DNA of 64,000 bases, taken from positions 62,001 to 126,000 of the forward strand of contig CAOLHI010002503.1 in NCBI GenBank assembly GCA_948474755.1, written 5' to 3'. A model generated the notes under the pieces. That model worked only from the letters and a program-made list of their open reading frames with translations, had not been told where the DNA came from and ran no database searches. Each line of letters begins with the position of its first letter. Positions within the stretch are counted from its first letter, which is position 1. The position numbers were made by a program, and so were the translations under genes. The DNA is from Ctenosaura bakeri (Eukaryota > Chordata > Lepidosauria > Squamata > Iguanidae). Shown one piece after another: positions 11,127 through 23,857 of the stretch.

Positions 11127-11320
11127 ACAAATAAAATTTCTTACATTTTTTAATCTTCATGGTGCTATAAGACTCTGGGCTCTTCCAGATTGCTCTATCA
11201 AAGCATAACTTCTCACATATAACTCCTTAGATTTTGCCAGTTGTCTTTGCTTCCACCCAATCCATTCTTTTGGAGAAGTGTTTGCAATGATTTCTTGGAT
11301 CTGTTTTAGAGTGCTTCAAA

Positions 11321-11351
<31 letters not shown>

Positions 11352-11352
11352 T
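11321..11352 (+). repeat. (GTT)n microsatellite
   Basis: About ten GTT units run into a T tract. The run resembles the tail of a reverse-oriented Sauria SINE, but no SINE body adjoins it. Confidence 0.9.
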
Positions 11353-13723
11353 TTAAAGAAAAGAAGAGAAAACAGACTATGGTTGCTGAGATGGATCTGT
11401 GGACTGAGAAACAAATTTTGTCCCCTCATTTTTTTCTTAGTTCTATAGAAAATAGTGTCATTTGATTGATGCACTGATACAGTATAACATTAACAATAAA
11501 TAAAATAATAAAAGAAATCAGAGAAGGAAGATAAAGATACACTTTGTTTCAATATGGCTTGGAATTAAAAAGATACTCACATAAGGATGGGAATCAAATG
11601 TTGCAGCTGGAAATTGCCTGGTGATTATCTGGGACAAGAGAAATATTGTTTGGATTTAAAAAGAAGAAAAGTAAGAAACCTGACAACTACAGCAGAAATG
11701 TAATAACCTCCCAACACATTTGGCCCATTTGAAAGAGTCCTCTGTTCTTTTTTTTCCCCCTGCAATAGTCTAGCATGACTATGTCTTCAAAATGTTTAAA
11801 GTAGAGATATATTAAAAACAGAGTGAATGAGTGCAGACTCCTAGTCAATTTGTGGGTTGTAACATAAAGATACTGAAGTTTAATTCAGTATGAGTGCTGC
11901 CCTCTTCCCCAAGCCCAAGCATCACTTTCTTTCAGTTTCTGCCTGAAAAACATTTGGCTAATACATATGAACCAGAGATGCTAGTTATCTTCCAGCAATA
12001 GTGGAACATTTTGCAAAGTCCTAGCACTTTTTTTAATGGAGACAGAATGAAATCTCAGAATTGCAACATTAGGATGTGACTTTTTTTTGTGTGTAAAGCT
12101 TAAAAGATAAAAATGCAGGTACTGGAGCTTTGCAGGACAGAACTTTGCAAAGTGGATGGACATGGTGTGATTTTGTATGTGGTGGGAATCTGAGACAGAA
12201 CAAATAGGCAACAGAATGCTAAAGCTTATAATTCCAAACATAAAAACTTTCTGGAGAAACGGCCTTTCTTATTCATCTGCATTTTAAAATGAAAGCATGG
12301 AAGATTTATGGAAACTTATCAGAAAAGTATACCTCTCCCCCTTTTTCGTATAATGGGCAGGGGGAAGAACATAATAAAAAGTAATGAATGGGTAGAAAAT
12401 GTCTGGGTTACTGAATAGAGATCCAGAGATGGTTTGTACAGAATTACTTATGTATAGCACAGTACAAAAGCCTTCTCATTTTCCCATTTCATAGCAGCAA
12501 GTATAGTTCTGCTCTTTGTTATATGCATTTTTTAAAAAAAAACATTTTAGGGTGGCATTTTTAGGATAGGTGTGTTATTAAAAGGCAATGTGATTTTGAA
12601 CAGACAGTGGTATGAATATTGTTATACACAACTTTAGTTTCTTCATCATCAAAGGAAATATCACTGATAGAAGATATTTTCTGGATATTTATCAGACAAA
12701 CCAATATCTACCTGAATTTGATCAGGAAGTTAAAATTACCTTTCCCCTCACTACTAACTTGTATCCAGATTTCTTTAGATGTCTTTCCATTTCTGTTCTT
12801 GTTGTTTGAGATGATTTCCTTTAACATCCTCATGCGACACAGATCAACAGGGGACTTGGCTCTATTAAAGGAGATCTTTAGAAGGAAATCAACTGTGGAA
12901 TGTTTTACAAATGTGGTTCAATAAACTCCATATAATTTCAAATGAAAATGATGCATACAAGAGAGCCTTGGGAATTTAGCATAGAAACAGTGTTTCACTT
13001 AGACTCAAACAAGAAGGACCTTTGGGAGAATAGGACTATTTTCAAATAGGCTGATAGAGGGAGAAAAAAATCTTTACCAGGGGTTCTAAAGAACAAAATT
13101 TGCATATTAATAGAAGATTAAAGTGCCCATCAAGAATTCTGTAGCAGTTACTTTCTCTTCTCTGTTTTGTTCTTCACAAAAACATTTTTCATAACAAAAA
13201 GAAACTTCTGTCTCTTCAGCTACAGCAGTGAGTCTCTAAGGTTTCTGGCGACAATGGGGCACAGCATCTTTGTGCTTGAACACTGCTGCATTATTTAGTC
13301 ACACATATATATGCCAAAAGGAACTTTGGAAGAGGAAAAAAACACCCAACAGATTTCAAATGTTTTATTGCTAGATTTTTCTTTTTCTTCTTCTTTTCCT
13401 AACCAGTGATACCTAAAGACAAGATGTAGCCAGTTGGAAAGACTGTAAGGTTTCAGCTGTTATGTGACAGGGAGGCATGCTCCCCATTGGTAATCCCATT
13501 CACTTGGAAATAAATCTTCCTCGCTTTAGTGTGAAGTTACTCCTAAATAAATGCACTCTGGTTACTACAGCCTAAAATAAACATTTCAGTTTTGTATGAC
13601 AGTGAGGCTTCCTGGGGAAGTGCAAGTGGGATCTTGATGCTGAGCATTTGCATCACACTGAGGCCTGGTCTCTGCAATCACGGTATGCCAGAAGGTGGTT
13701 TTGTTTTTAAAGTAGAGTGGAAC
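11353..13723. other. Unassigned AT-rich DNA
   Basis: No gene or repeat family recognised in this 2.4-kb stretch. Short open frames at 11981-12241 and 12612-12924 have ordinary non-coding composition. Confidence 0.4.
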
Positions 13724-13880
13724 TGGAAAGGATATTTATTTATCCACAGTATTTATAGGCTGCCCTGCTACACACAGAGGAATGTTAAAATGCAGTAAAA
13801 AATGAAAACCATAATATATGTACTTTACATATTACAAATGCAAAGTGCAGTGAATAAGAAGAGCTAAAAGCAAAGACAGT
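13724..13880 (-). mobile_element. L2-like LINE 3'-UTR end fragment
   Basis: ATTTATTTATCCACAGTATT, then GGCTGCCCTGCTACACA and A-rich sequence, is the antisense form of the L2 3' end seen again at 18020, 27586, 39682, 45655 and 55645. No coding part remains. Confidence 0.5.
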
Positions 13881-13968
13881 TGAAAATAAAATCCTTTGGT
13901 GGGGTGAGGGGAATATCTTTCTTTTACTCACAGGATATGCTCATATTGCCCACTGCTTACCAGGGCTG

Positions 13969-14113
13969 CCTAGGGCCTACCAAAAAAACAAAATGAAACA
14001 AAACAAAAATCTAGGGCCTACAAAAACAGAATTTTAGGGCCTATGAAAAATTCCCTAGTGGTAAGTCAAGATGAGGTGTGCATGTGCATACAAGAATGCC
14101 TAGGGCGTATGAA
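13969..14113 (+). repeat. Irregular short repeat CTAGGGCCTAY followed by A run
   Basis: Four copies start near 13969, 14011, 14034 and 14099, variants of CTAGGGCCTACNAAAA. Spacing is uneven (42, 23 and 65 bases), so this is either a decayed tandem array or an internal repeat of a larger element. Confidence 0.6.
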
Positions 14114-15255
14114 AACCTCAGTGTGACTTTGCTACCCCCTAGTCATTTCACATAGCCATGTTCTAAACTAACCAAATTTTGCAGCCCATTAAAAAAAAAT
14201 CCATGGGAATAGTCCAGTGCACAGATAATTAAAACAATGACAGCTTTGTCCAGGTAGGGTAGCAGCTTTCTCACCTCCTAGCTTGGGACCTTATAGACCA
14301 CAGATTGCATGCAGGTATGGAATAAGTATGGGCTGAGATACAATGCTTTATCACAACCCTGCAGTGTAGCCCATGGTCAATATGTCAATGTATTCCCCAT
14401 AAGATAGGGTTTTAAACACTCTCTATTATGATTTCCACATTTCAGATGCAGGTGAAGGGCAACAGCTGTTTACAACAATTCTCATATAGAAGGTTTGTTT
14501 AATAAACAACATCTCCTTAAACCTTATTGGTGAGATATCACAAATACAGGCTTCCATTGCAATGTTATTCTACACATGTATGCTGTCAAGATGCAGACAG
14601 ATTGTAGAGCAATTCCAAAGAATATACACATAGTTCAAACTTATTTTATTAATAGCATCCATGTGATTAAGCCACCTGAAATCAACACATAGTCATATTG
14701 AAGAACAAGATAGTTCAGCAAAGATCCTTTGCAAAATAGGTCTAAGTTTCAGCAAGGAGGCTAATTAATTTGCCATCTTTATTTTCCTCTCAATCTTCCA
14801 CCTTACCAAAAATTCAATGCATACATCTTGTGTGTCCTACAGAATATTGTCCTCCACATTATTACAAAGTCTGAAAGAGATGCCAAATGAATGGAAAACA
14901 GGGTGCACATGAGTTACTTAGACTTCTTCCTGTGTCTTTTACATCCATATAAGGGCTAATGACATTATTCTCTCCTCTCTTTGGATGCCAGTCACTTCTT
15001 GCTGACTTCTATGGTGACCTACATGAACCAAAATGCAGGCTGCTGGTAGAAGTTGTTTTAAAGAACAGCCCAGTTTGGCTTTTCCTGAGAACACTTCCCT
15101 TGTTAACCTCTGTTGGGTTGTATTGCATGATTTGTTTGAATACTCATGACACTAGTCTAGGATATATGGATCTACTTCCTGCTGCTATCTTGCTGCTGTC
15201 TAGATTCTATGTATTTCCAATGGAGGAGTGCGTGTGCAAAGCAATACACCTATGA
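14114..15255. other. Unassigned DNA
   Basis: No confident gene or repeat. The open frame at 14959-15255 (98 codons) has no recognisable domain. Confidence 0.4.
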
Positions 15256-15522
15256 AGAAAATTATTCATGATAAATACTCAATGGCTTTTGTCCCGCAAT
15301 GACTTAAAACTGAATTGGACATGTCATCGCCATATCCTCAAATTTTGCTTTCTTTTTGCTATTGACACATACAACCTACTAATTCATAGCTATAAAGGTC
15401 TGTTCCTAGGCACTTCACTCCATGCATCTGATGAAGTAGACTTAGGTCTACAAAAGTTTATGCTACCAGCATATTTCTTTCAGTTAGTCTCACAGGTGCT
15501 ACAAGATCCCTTTGCATACTAA
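15256..15522 (+). repeat. Unclassified repeat R1, longer 3' copy
   Basis: Shares ATTCATAGCTATAAAGGTC, CATGCATCTGATGAAGTAGA, TTTATGCTACCAGC and GGTGCTACAAGATCCC with copies at 2972, 62999 and, more loosely, 32720. The peptide fragment IHSYKG appears in both this and the 62999 copy only because the DNA is homologous. The family could be the 3' UTR of a retroelement; its class is not established here. Confidence 0.7.
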
Positions 15523-16554
15523 ACTACTGTATTAGGTTCAAACCATGGCAAATTAAGTGGAAAACAATTTTTGGTACCAAGATTTCCTTTATTTTCTATT
15601 TGTTGCAGTATTCTAATATGCACATATAAAGAAACCAGTCTTCTTTCTATTTTAAAATCTGGTGCACAATGAGTAAACAATCCTCTTAAGAATTGTATTC
15701 TCTGTTTGGGTGATATGAAACATCATCTCATCAGGCTCACCATAGTCGTCAGCTTGATAATGATAAAGCATTCCCTGTTTAAAGGCTTCAAAGCAGTTTG
15801 TGAACATTAATTAAGCTGTATAGCCCACCATGGTGAAGATGGGAATGATTATTTTCCCCCTCTGTCTTGACTCTTGACATCACTCCTTGAAATGTAAAGG
15901 CTGACTTTGATGTTTTCTTTCATATTTTCACTGTCACTTAAATAGCTGTCAATGTTCAAGGCTATTATTGAATGCATAATGGTGTATCCATTTGTATGTA
16001 GCTGTTTTATGAACAGTATCTCTTTAGAGAACCACTTTGAAATGCTTTGAGTGCAAAGATGTAAAAGGAGAGAGAGAGAGAAGTACAACAACTGATTGCA
16101 AAGAAGCATGCTCCCATTTTTAGAGCCATTTCTATAATTCAGCTGTAGGCTTCCTAGAACAGCTTGTGAATTAACCAGGAATGGCATCTAAAGAAAATGG
16201 TTATCTTGATAATCTCACATATTTGCTGGCACCCAGTTAAAAGGAAAGGAAATCAGACATGATGCAACATGATAGATACTAGACTGGTTTTGCCAGTTGT
16301 TTAATTGGCATTTGGCAATAAAGGACACAAAGAAAGAGGCAACATATGAAGAAACAGATCCAGATCTGATGTCTTTTTCTGTGAGGCTTCCAAATAAGAA
16401 CCAGTGTGGTAAAATTATGAGAATATAGCTTAGGGATGCTTTTTTTTTTTTTAAATTATAGCTCCAAAAAATTCCATGTTTAATGGGAGCTGTCCAAAAA
16501 TGTATTTTTCTAAGCTCTGGGCATAGAGCAGTTTTCCCCAACTTTATGTTCTAA
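15523..16554. other. Unassigned AT-rich DNA
   Basis: Includes a (GA)n tract at 16067-16081 and a poly-T run at 16440-16452. No coding evidence. Confidence 0.4.
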
Positions 16555-16732
16555 GTGATAGCACTTTGATTTCACTTAAGCTGTTATGGAGCTATCTAAT
16601 GGATACTTGGGATTTGTAGTTTTGTGGTATTCTCTGCGACATAGCTTGAGTGCTTCACCAAACTACAAAAGCTAGGAGAGTTAAAGTATACACTTAGAGT
16701 GGTATCCAAGCTATCATTGTGCAGTGTGAAGG
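16555..16732. mobile_element. Palindromic MITE, second family
   Basis: The left arm GATAGCACTTTGATTTCACTT and core GGGATTTGTAGTTTTGTGG return as ACCAAACTACAAAAGC, TTAAAGTATACACTTAGAGT and AAGCTATCATTG. The inverted layout and TTTGTAGTTT core match 19497-19730 and 59935-60060. It is heavily diverged, with no coding capacity. Confidence 0.6.
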
Positions 16733-17828
16733 AGACCCTGATATCTATTAGGTGTACAACTCACAAAATCCCCAGACAAAGCGGTCAAGGACCATTTTAA
16801 GTGCTGGATCACATCTAGTAAAGACTCAGCTCAAATTCATATGTCACTAGGAAGCTCACTGGAGTTCTTGAATGAGTCACAATCTCTCAGCCTATCCTAC
16901 TTTTCAAAATTGTACTTTGAACAACAAAAAAATAAATAAGGAAAAAAGGATGACAGAGTGTGTGCTGCTTCAGACTCCTAGAAGGAAGTTTGGGATACAA
17001 ACCTAATTATATGAATTATTTATTGCAACTTGTAATTAATAAATCAGTATCATTTCTGAAAAGTGTTCTATTAAAAAAAGGTCAATAGAATAATAAAAAA
17101 ATTCTTTGCTCTGCAACATTGGGGAAGGAAAGTAGCCACTTCTTAAAACTTGAATGCTGTTCTATGGGAAATATTTTTAATGATTTATATAGCCTATGAT
17201 GGTAGCTTGCCATGGCTAAAACCTCTGAGTAATCCAATAAGAATCATATAGTGCTGTGCCCTTTTATGCTTCTTCCAGTAGCTGCATATGAAGCTCTTTG
17301 TTTATGACCCAGGAAATGAGCTAAAAGCTTTCTTGGTTCATCTCTGTTCACAAAATTTGTTTTTGTGATAGTAATGTGCCATTGCATTTTAATACTTAAC
17401 GTAGTAAATCTAAAGCTACCCACTGCTTCGGAATGCTTACCATAGTTATGGGAATAGCTTTCCCGTGGGGGTTTTGAGCTTTATTCCTAGATGGTTCTTT
17501 TGGCCCCACTGTACTTTTCCCATTAAGCCACAGCAGCAAAACATTCAGACAGCTAGCCTCTCTCTGGAAATTTCTAAATGGTATTGCCCCCAGTACTGAA
17601 AATGAAAAAAACAACAGCAGTCAAGTTGCCTTCTAGATCCAGGTTGCTAAGATGCTCTGTCACCAAGCAATAAAGGCCTCTATGTCACAGAGTGTGCATT
17701 CACTTTGGATGTTTGCATTAATCCTTTTACAATGTCTTCCTTCCTTCATTTCAAGCTTGTTTACTTATTTTTCTGCCAGAAACCCTCCTGGAATTAATTT
17801 TGGAGTGGTATGTATTTTATTTGAGAAC
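16733..17828. other. Unassigned AT-rich DNA
   Basis: No gene or recognised repeat. The minus-strand open frame at 17396-17614 has no supported product. Confidence 0.4.
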
Positions 17829-18017
17829 GATGCGGTGTAGTAGTTTCAGCGTTAGACTATGACCATGGAGACCAGGATTCGATTCCCTGCTTGGCCATGA
17901 AAACCCACTAGGTGACTTTGGGTGTGTCACACACTCTCAGCCCCCAGAAAACTCTGTGATAGACTTGCCTTAGGGTTTCCATAAGTCAGAAACAGCTTGA
18001 AGGCGCAGAACAACAAT
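17829..18017 (+). mobile_element. tRNA-derived Sauria-type SINE
   Basis: Head to tail on the plus strand: TGCGGTGTAGTAGTTTCAGC, B-box-like GGATTCGATTCCCTG, CATGAAAACCCACTAGGTGA, GTGTGTCACACACTCTCAGC, TCCATAAGTCAGAAACAGCT and the tail TTGAAGGCGCAGAACAACAA. Nearly full length, about 190 bp. It lies directly beside an L2 3' end. Confidence 0.9.
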
Positions 18018-18019
18018 GT

Positions 18020-18265
18020 ATTTTATTTTTCTTTATTAAAAATATTATTGTCCTGTCCTGTATTGGATGATCTCAAGGCAGCTTACAATAAAATCAGTTA
18101 AAAACAATGAATAATAATGATTTAAAATGATTAAAAATATATTAAATAGTTTAGCCATTAAAAGCAGAAAATTTAAAACCAGTTAGAACAATTTTAAATA
18201 GTATAACCTTAAGACATGTACATCGTGGATAAAATCAGTTCGGCTTGAAGGCTTTTCTGTTGCTC
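18020..18265 (-). mobile_element. L2-like LINE 3' UTR
   Basis: Antisense 3'-end sequence: TTGGATGATCTCAAGGCAGC, TTACAATAAAATCAGTTAAA and the A-rich region after it, then CTTGAAGGCTTTTCTGTTGC. It is separated from the L2 coding remnant at 18500-19345 by a CR1 fragment and is probably the same original insertion. Confidence 0.6.
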
Positions 18266-18269
18266 CAGA

Positions 18270-18495
18270 GGCTAGAACACTGAACAATGGATTCAAACTT
18301 CAGGAGAAGAAGTTTTATCTAAACATTAGAAAGAACATCCTGATGGTAAGAGCAGTTAGACAGTGGAATATGCTTCTTCAGAGTGTAGTGGAGTCCCCTT
18401 CTTTGAAGGTTTTTAAACACATGGTGGATGGCATTTGTCAGAAATGCTTTGATGGTGTTGGTCTCTTTCAACTTTGTAATTCTGATTCTATAAAA
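18270..18495 (+). mobile_element. CR1-type LINE 3' end
   Basis: Shows TTCAGGAGAAGAAGTTTTAT, CTAAACATTAGAAAGAACAT, TGGAGTCCCCTTCTTTGAAG and GGTCTCTTTCAACTTTGTAA, and ends in ATTCTGATTCTATA, the characteristic short-repeat terminus of CR1. Its orientation is opposite to the L2 pieces on both sides, consistent with insertion into the L2 copy. Confidence 0.8.
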
Positions 18496-18499
18496 TACC

Positions 18500-19345
18500 A
18501 TGTTTTGACTAGATGCCAAAATGATCTCACTGTTGGTTCCAATTGGGCCTCTGAAGTGAGGGAATTCCTTTATTAGGGTACCACTACTCCGTGCACTCCC
18601 ACAATGTATTTCCCCACTGGCAGGATATAAAAGGTATCTCTCCAATAGATCTCAATTCTTGGACAGGCATACACACACACAGACACACACACACACACAT
18701 ATATACAGAAAGACAATCCCTGAAGTATTGAGGTCCCAAGCCATTTAGGGCTTTAAATGTTATCACCAGCACCTTGAATTCACTACATTTCCTTCAGAGT
18801 TGGTGTTTTGTCATACCTGAAAAGAATCCCAGTGAGCAGTCTAGATGGTGCATTTTGTACTAGCTGTAGTTTCTGAGTCATCTCAACAAAGGTAGCTCCA
18901 TGTAGACATTGCAGTAATTGTGAAGTTGCCAGTGCATGGACTACTGTGGCTAAGTTATACCTCTCCAGGAAAGGCCATAGGTAACCAGAGTGGGCCCCAA
19001 GCACTCTAAGCAACTGAGCCTGTCTGGGCCTCCACAGACAAATATGGTTCTAGGAGTACTCCCAGACTATGCACCTGCTCCTTTAGAGGAAGTGCAATCC
19101 CATCCAGGGAAAGTACCTCCCTGTCAGGGCTAGAGAGAAGGGAAAAGTCCTTTGTGCTAGCAGGCATGTGCTGGCAAGTTGGATTTAAGTCAGTGTCCAC
19201 TTTTAAAGGCAGTTGGGGAAGTGGTAGCAGAGACTGAGGCAACCTAAGCCATAAAAAGGCTATTAAGTAGCAACAGTGACCCTGAGGCACACTGAAGGAT
19301 TTAGGCAGCAGGGGCAGACCCAAACAGAAAGAATAGTACCAGTCG
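18500..19345 (-). pseudogene. L2-clade LINE reverse transcriptase remnant
   Basis: Minus-strand frames give typical L2 ORF2 C-terminal blocks: LDGIALPLKEQVHSLGVLL (about 19006-19323), then NLATVVHAL and QKLQLVQNAPSRLLTGI (18783-19013), then TFKALNGLGPQYFRDCLS (18584-18772). The three blocks are in order but in different frames, so the copy is broken by frameshifts. The 5' ORF and endonuclease are absent. A (CA)n microsatellite has grown inside it at 18669-18706. Confidence 0.85.
18669..18706 (+). repeat. (AC)n microsatellite inside L2 remnant
   Basis: About 15 AC units with one AG interruption, then ATATATA. Confidence 0.95.
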
Positions 19346-19496
19346 CAGTGGCCCTACCAAAGTAAGTCAAGCAACTCTGACGGACAGGATGGTGGAAAGC
19401 AGCATATGATGGCAGCCCAGGGGAAAGAACTAAGTCGCAGCAAAGCAGACAAGCTAAACCCAATGGCTTCTAGTAGGCAGGAAGGAATGTTTCAAA

Positions 19497-19730
19497 GCAG
19501 TTTGATTCCACTTTTATTGCCATGGCTCCAGCTTACATGATCCTGAGATTTGTGAAGCTCTGTAGAACTCTCTACTACAGAGCTCTATTGCAGTTTCTTC
19601 AATTATGGAACTGGAACTCTCTACCAAAGAATTCTAAGTCCTTGAGGAAAGGACAAATCCCCAAATCCTGTAAGATAGAGCTATGGCAATTGAAGTGGGA
19701 TCAAAACACTATAGTTGTGCAGTGTAAGTA
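19497..19730. mobile_element. Palindromic MITE, second family
   Basis: The left arm GCAGTTTGATTCCACTTTTA with TTGCCATGGCTC and the right arm GAGCTATGGCAATTGAAGTG with GGATCAAAACAC are inverted repeats. A further inverted pair, CTCTGTAGAACTCTCTACTA around CAGAGCTC, lies inside. No transposase. Same family as 16555-16732. Confidence 0.7.
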
Positions 19731-21656
19731 CCACTTTCAGTCTGGAAGGTCCTTGCTGTTGATAGAAATTCTTCATTTTACTATATATTTTAAACTCTCT
19801 GGATTTTGAAATGTATAGACATATCTCAGTTAACTATACATCTGACAAAGAAGCTCCTATCTACAAAGTCTTTTGATGTGTTTCCAGCCCCTTCTTCTTC
19901 CTTGTTTTCAGCATAGGGTGAAGGAGGGCTGGAGAAACACAGGTCAAGATCATAGATCAGCATCTCCTGCCCCCGCCCCCCACAATTCTGCTTTACTGGC
20001 CAGTAGCTTCTGTGAGCCACAGAAGTCTGATCTCCCACTGATTGGGACACAGCATAATGATGCTTCCATCTCTCCCTCCAGTGATTTTTGTTGCAACAAC
20101 AGAAGCAAGATCTTTGTCACAATTCCTCCTTGCACTAGAGATTGTTGTTAGGAGAGGGGTGGAAATGTTACCATACTGCAGCCTGATCAATAGGAAAGCA
20201 GATGTCTGTCACTTGCAGTGGCTGCCATCTGGTAAAACAGGAGTGAGGGACTTTTAAGATGGTGGACATAGTGCTCTGATTGTGAACATGTGATCATGAA
20301 TCACATTGTGATCATGAATACAAACCAGTTACAGATGTGTAACTCAAGATAATACATCTGTAACAGCGATAGTGAATTCTAGCCATAGACATTTAGTGTT
20401 GGGTTGCAGCAGTGTTTCTGCAGTAAACGATGCAATAAAACTTAAAGACTCTGCTCTACCTCACGTATTGTACTGATGTATGCCTGCCCACAACAGGAAA
20501 GGTAAACAGCAGTTATCTCCAGAATTCATTACTGTGCATGCACCAGTAGCAAAACACAAGGAAAGGAGGAGAGAAGATAAACGCCTGTCTTACCAGCTAA
20601 GTGAAAGCTGGTAAAAGAAGTCATTTTGGAAGAAGCTTTAAAGTGATCTGTAGAAGGTTCAAAATGTTTTTGTGTACTTATGTAAGCCTTGACTGAGAAT
20701 TTTTTTTCTTTTGCATGCCTATTTGGTTAGTTTTGGATAAAAAGTTTGTCAAAACTTGCCCAACTATACATATTATTTCTATATTGCAGATACTAAATTT
20801 TCTGTTACAGAAATAATGTCCAGGAACACATCTACTTCATTAATGGTAGTATACTTGTATACATCATGGAATTATGTGAAAATTACTTCTTTGATAACCA
20901 GGGGTATTCCACGGTTTCATATTGCTTGTTCCAGTTTCTTATTCTTCCTATGTAATAACTCATGCTATAACTTTTTATTAGTTTGTTTATAACTGTTCCA
21001 CCCATGCACAAAATAGACTGCTGCAGACGGCCTGACAGGAAGAATATAAAAGCACAAGCCCCCGCCTTATGGCAATTCAAGCCCTTAGAAATCTCACTTA
21101 ACATTGTCTATACTTGAAGGGAGCATCAGTGACCTTCTTGATATTTTTAGACCACACTTTCCATACTCGTTCTTCATTGGGTCTCTGAGTTAGGGTTGAT
21201 AGGGGTTGTAGGCAAACAACAAATCTGGAGAATCCCAATAATCCATCCCTGGTATACAACATTTGGAAGGTACTCTTACTCTTTGGTTCAAGATAGAACT
21301 CTTTTCCACACCCAGCTGGGACTGGAACTGGAATGTTTTAAATGCAAAGCATATACTTTCACATTATCTGGTATCTAATATCTACAGAATATGTAGTCAG
21401 TCAACTGTAACTAACTTGCCCTCCATTGCCTCAATTATACTTACACCTATTTTTGAGGAATGCTGCCCCCAAATTAGAAGGTAGCGTTGAGCCAAAGGCA
21501 GGTAGACAGGCACAAGTTCTAGAGGAGTGAGGCAAAATGGAAAAGAATATTATTTACAGGCAACTGCACATACAATTTGTTTGGATGTACAGTTTATACC
21601 GGAGGAAATATGTGCGCTCCCTTTTTAAACACCATAATACAATGTCAAAAACACCA
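19731..21656. other. Unassigned DNA with one small hairpin
   Basis: No gene recognised. At 20328-20364 the 11-bp arms GTTACAGATGT and ACATCTGTAAC flank a 15-base loop. Just before it, the phrase TGTGATCATGAAT is repeated twice. The sequence around 19880-20240 looks like an unclassified repeat weakly resembling 54900-55110. Confidence 0.4.
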
Positions 21657-22300
21657 GTCATAGAACCATAGAATAATAAGAGTTGGAAGAGACCACAGGG
21701 GCTATCCAGTCCAACCCGCTGCTATGCACGAACACACATCGAAACACTCCCAACAGATGACGATCCAGCCTTCGTTGAAAAACCTTCAAAGAAGGAGACT
21801 CTATCACACTCTGAGGCAGCATAGTCCACTGTCAGACAGCTCTGACTGTCAGGAAGTTCTTCCTCAGGTTCAGGTGGAATCTCTTTTCCTGTAGTTTGAA
21901 TCCATTGCTTTTTGTCCTAGTTTCCAAAGCAGTGACAAATAAGCCTGTTCCCTCTTCGATATGACATCCTTTCAAATATTTGAACATGGCTATCATGTCA
22001 CCTTTTTAACCTTCTCTTCTTCAGACTAAACATACCCAGCTCCCTAAGCTGCTCCTCGTAGGACATGCCTTCCAGATCCTCTACCATTTTGGTCGCCCTC
22101 CTCTGGATATGTTCCAGCTGGTCAATATCCTTCTTGAAATGAGGTGCCCAGAACTGGACACAGTATTCCAGATGAGGTCTGACCAAAGCAGAATAAAGTG
22201 GTACTATTACTTTCCTCGATCTAGACACCATACTCCTATTGATGCAACCAAGAATTGTGCTGGCTATCTTGACTGCTGTAGTCATACTACTGTTGTAGCT
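21657..22300 (-). pseudogene. CR1-clade LINE 3' end with ORF2 C-terminus
   Basis: On the minus strand the frame includes [59 protein letters not shown] and [14 protein letters not shown], the classic CR1 reverse transcriptase C-terminus. The 3' UTR follows toward 21657 with GGAAGAGACCACAGGGGC (read on plus) and ends at TCATAGAACCATAGAA, the CR1 terminal repeat in reverse. It is 5'-truncated, as CR1 copies usually are, and the frame continues beyond the last motif only by chance. Confidence 0.92.
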
Positions 22301-23857
22301 CCCCCCACCCCAAAAAACCCAAAACAAAACCAACAACAAAGGGTTCATCAAGACACACTGAAAAGTCTCAGGTTTTGTTCCTCTTCTTTCTGATTTTATA
22401 CTGGGTTGCAATAAACTAACAAGGGGAGTTGATATAGAAAGCATCTACGATCATGCTGGGAGCTGGCAGAAAATATTCTGGGATAAATAAAACATGTATG
22501 GATCTCTAAAATAAGATCAGAAAGCACAAGAATGAAACCTGATCTTTCTAGTCAGTGTAGATGTGCCTTAATATGGTGACATCCTGTTGGTAGTGACTTA
22601 TGCTGGTATAAGTCAGATTTATGTTATCCTAGGTTTGTTTATTTTTTTAAAAGTCCTTGTGAAGGTCACAATTCTCCCAGCCATGTGAAATGCCCAAAGT
22701 CTTCCAGAGCTCACTTTTTAGCTGTTCAATTTAGTAGCCAGTGAAAAGTGGGGAATGTTAGAAAAGATCTGGCTATATTTCCACAGCCAGGTGCAGAATG
22801 GTGACATAGTTCACAAGGACCTCTAGGGAACTTGTGGAAGTGCTGGCAGATGATTCCATTGTTTTGTGTCTGGTGTCAGGGACATAGCTAGATATTTGGT
22901 GATGCCCCTCACTTTCTACTGGCCACTAAATGGCTGTGTAGTGGGTGCTGTAGCAACTAGAAAGTAAGTCCTGGAGAGGATGAGAGGGGAGCCACATCAT
23001 AATTGCACTTGTGCAGAACTTTGTGATATTTATCCTGGTTCAGGATCTTGACCATAGTTTATCAAAAATTACTTTGGCGAACTTCATCGTTTAGCGACAA
23101 ACAAGAAGCCCAAAAAGAGAGATACACATTTGCAATGCATTCTTAATAAAAGAACAGCAGCTAGACTTCCCTATGTGGCCTGTTTGTTTTAGTGTTTTCC
23201 TTTTCCTTAGTTATGGAGGATGGCCTGGGTATAAATTCATGTCTTATAAGTTTTAATAATAGTGAATCACAAATCTCAGCATTGCAGACAGATCAAATAA
23301 GCACCAAAAGAAACATTTTTTTAAGAGAAGGAAAACATTCCCATGCTAAATCATGAAGAGAATGTGGATAAGCTATCCAATCAAACTCAAGGTGCACTGA
23401 CAAAGAAATTCTTTAGGGTTTGGTGTTCATTAGAAGTTTCACTGCATAAGTCTGCTTTTTGTACTATAAAAGAAATTGAAGTGAAGAGAATGAATAATAG
23501 AAATATTCAAATTATAACTAAAACCAGTTGTAGAATCTTTGGTAGGATGGACATGCCAAAAATATTATTATACTTCTAAAACAACTTTAAAATGATGACA
23601 GTACATTTCATTTGGACAAAGGGAAATGCGAGAACACATCAATCCAACAGGATTTATTTCTGAATAAACAGATTTGCAGGATTGTGATATAAAATGATTC
23701 ACCTCATGTGTAGGCTAACAAAACATGCTATTTATTACTTAAATAACACTGAGTACAAATTGAAGGCTCTGAAAAGAAAAGCCAAAGAGCAGAGTTTTGT
23801 TCTGGCCTTAAGGATGTACCGGGTTGGAATGGCTGAATATAGTAAATTTATCGTTTG
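22301..23857. other. Unassigned AT-rich DNA
   Basis: No gene or repeat recognised apart from A/C-rich sequence at 22300-22340 adjoining the CR1 5' break. Confidence 0.4.
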
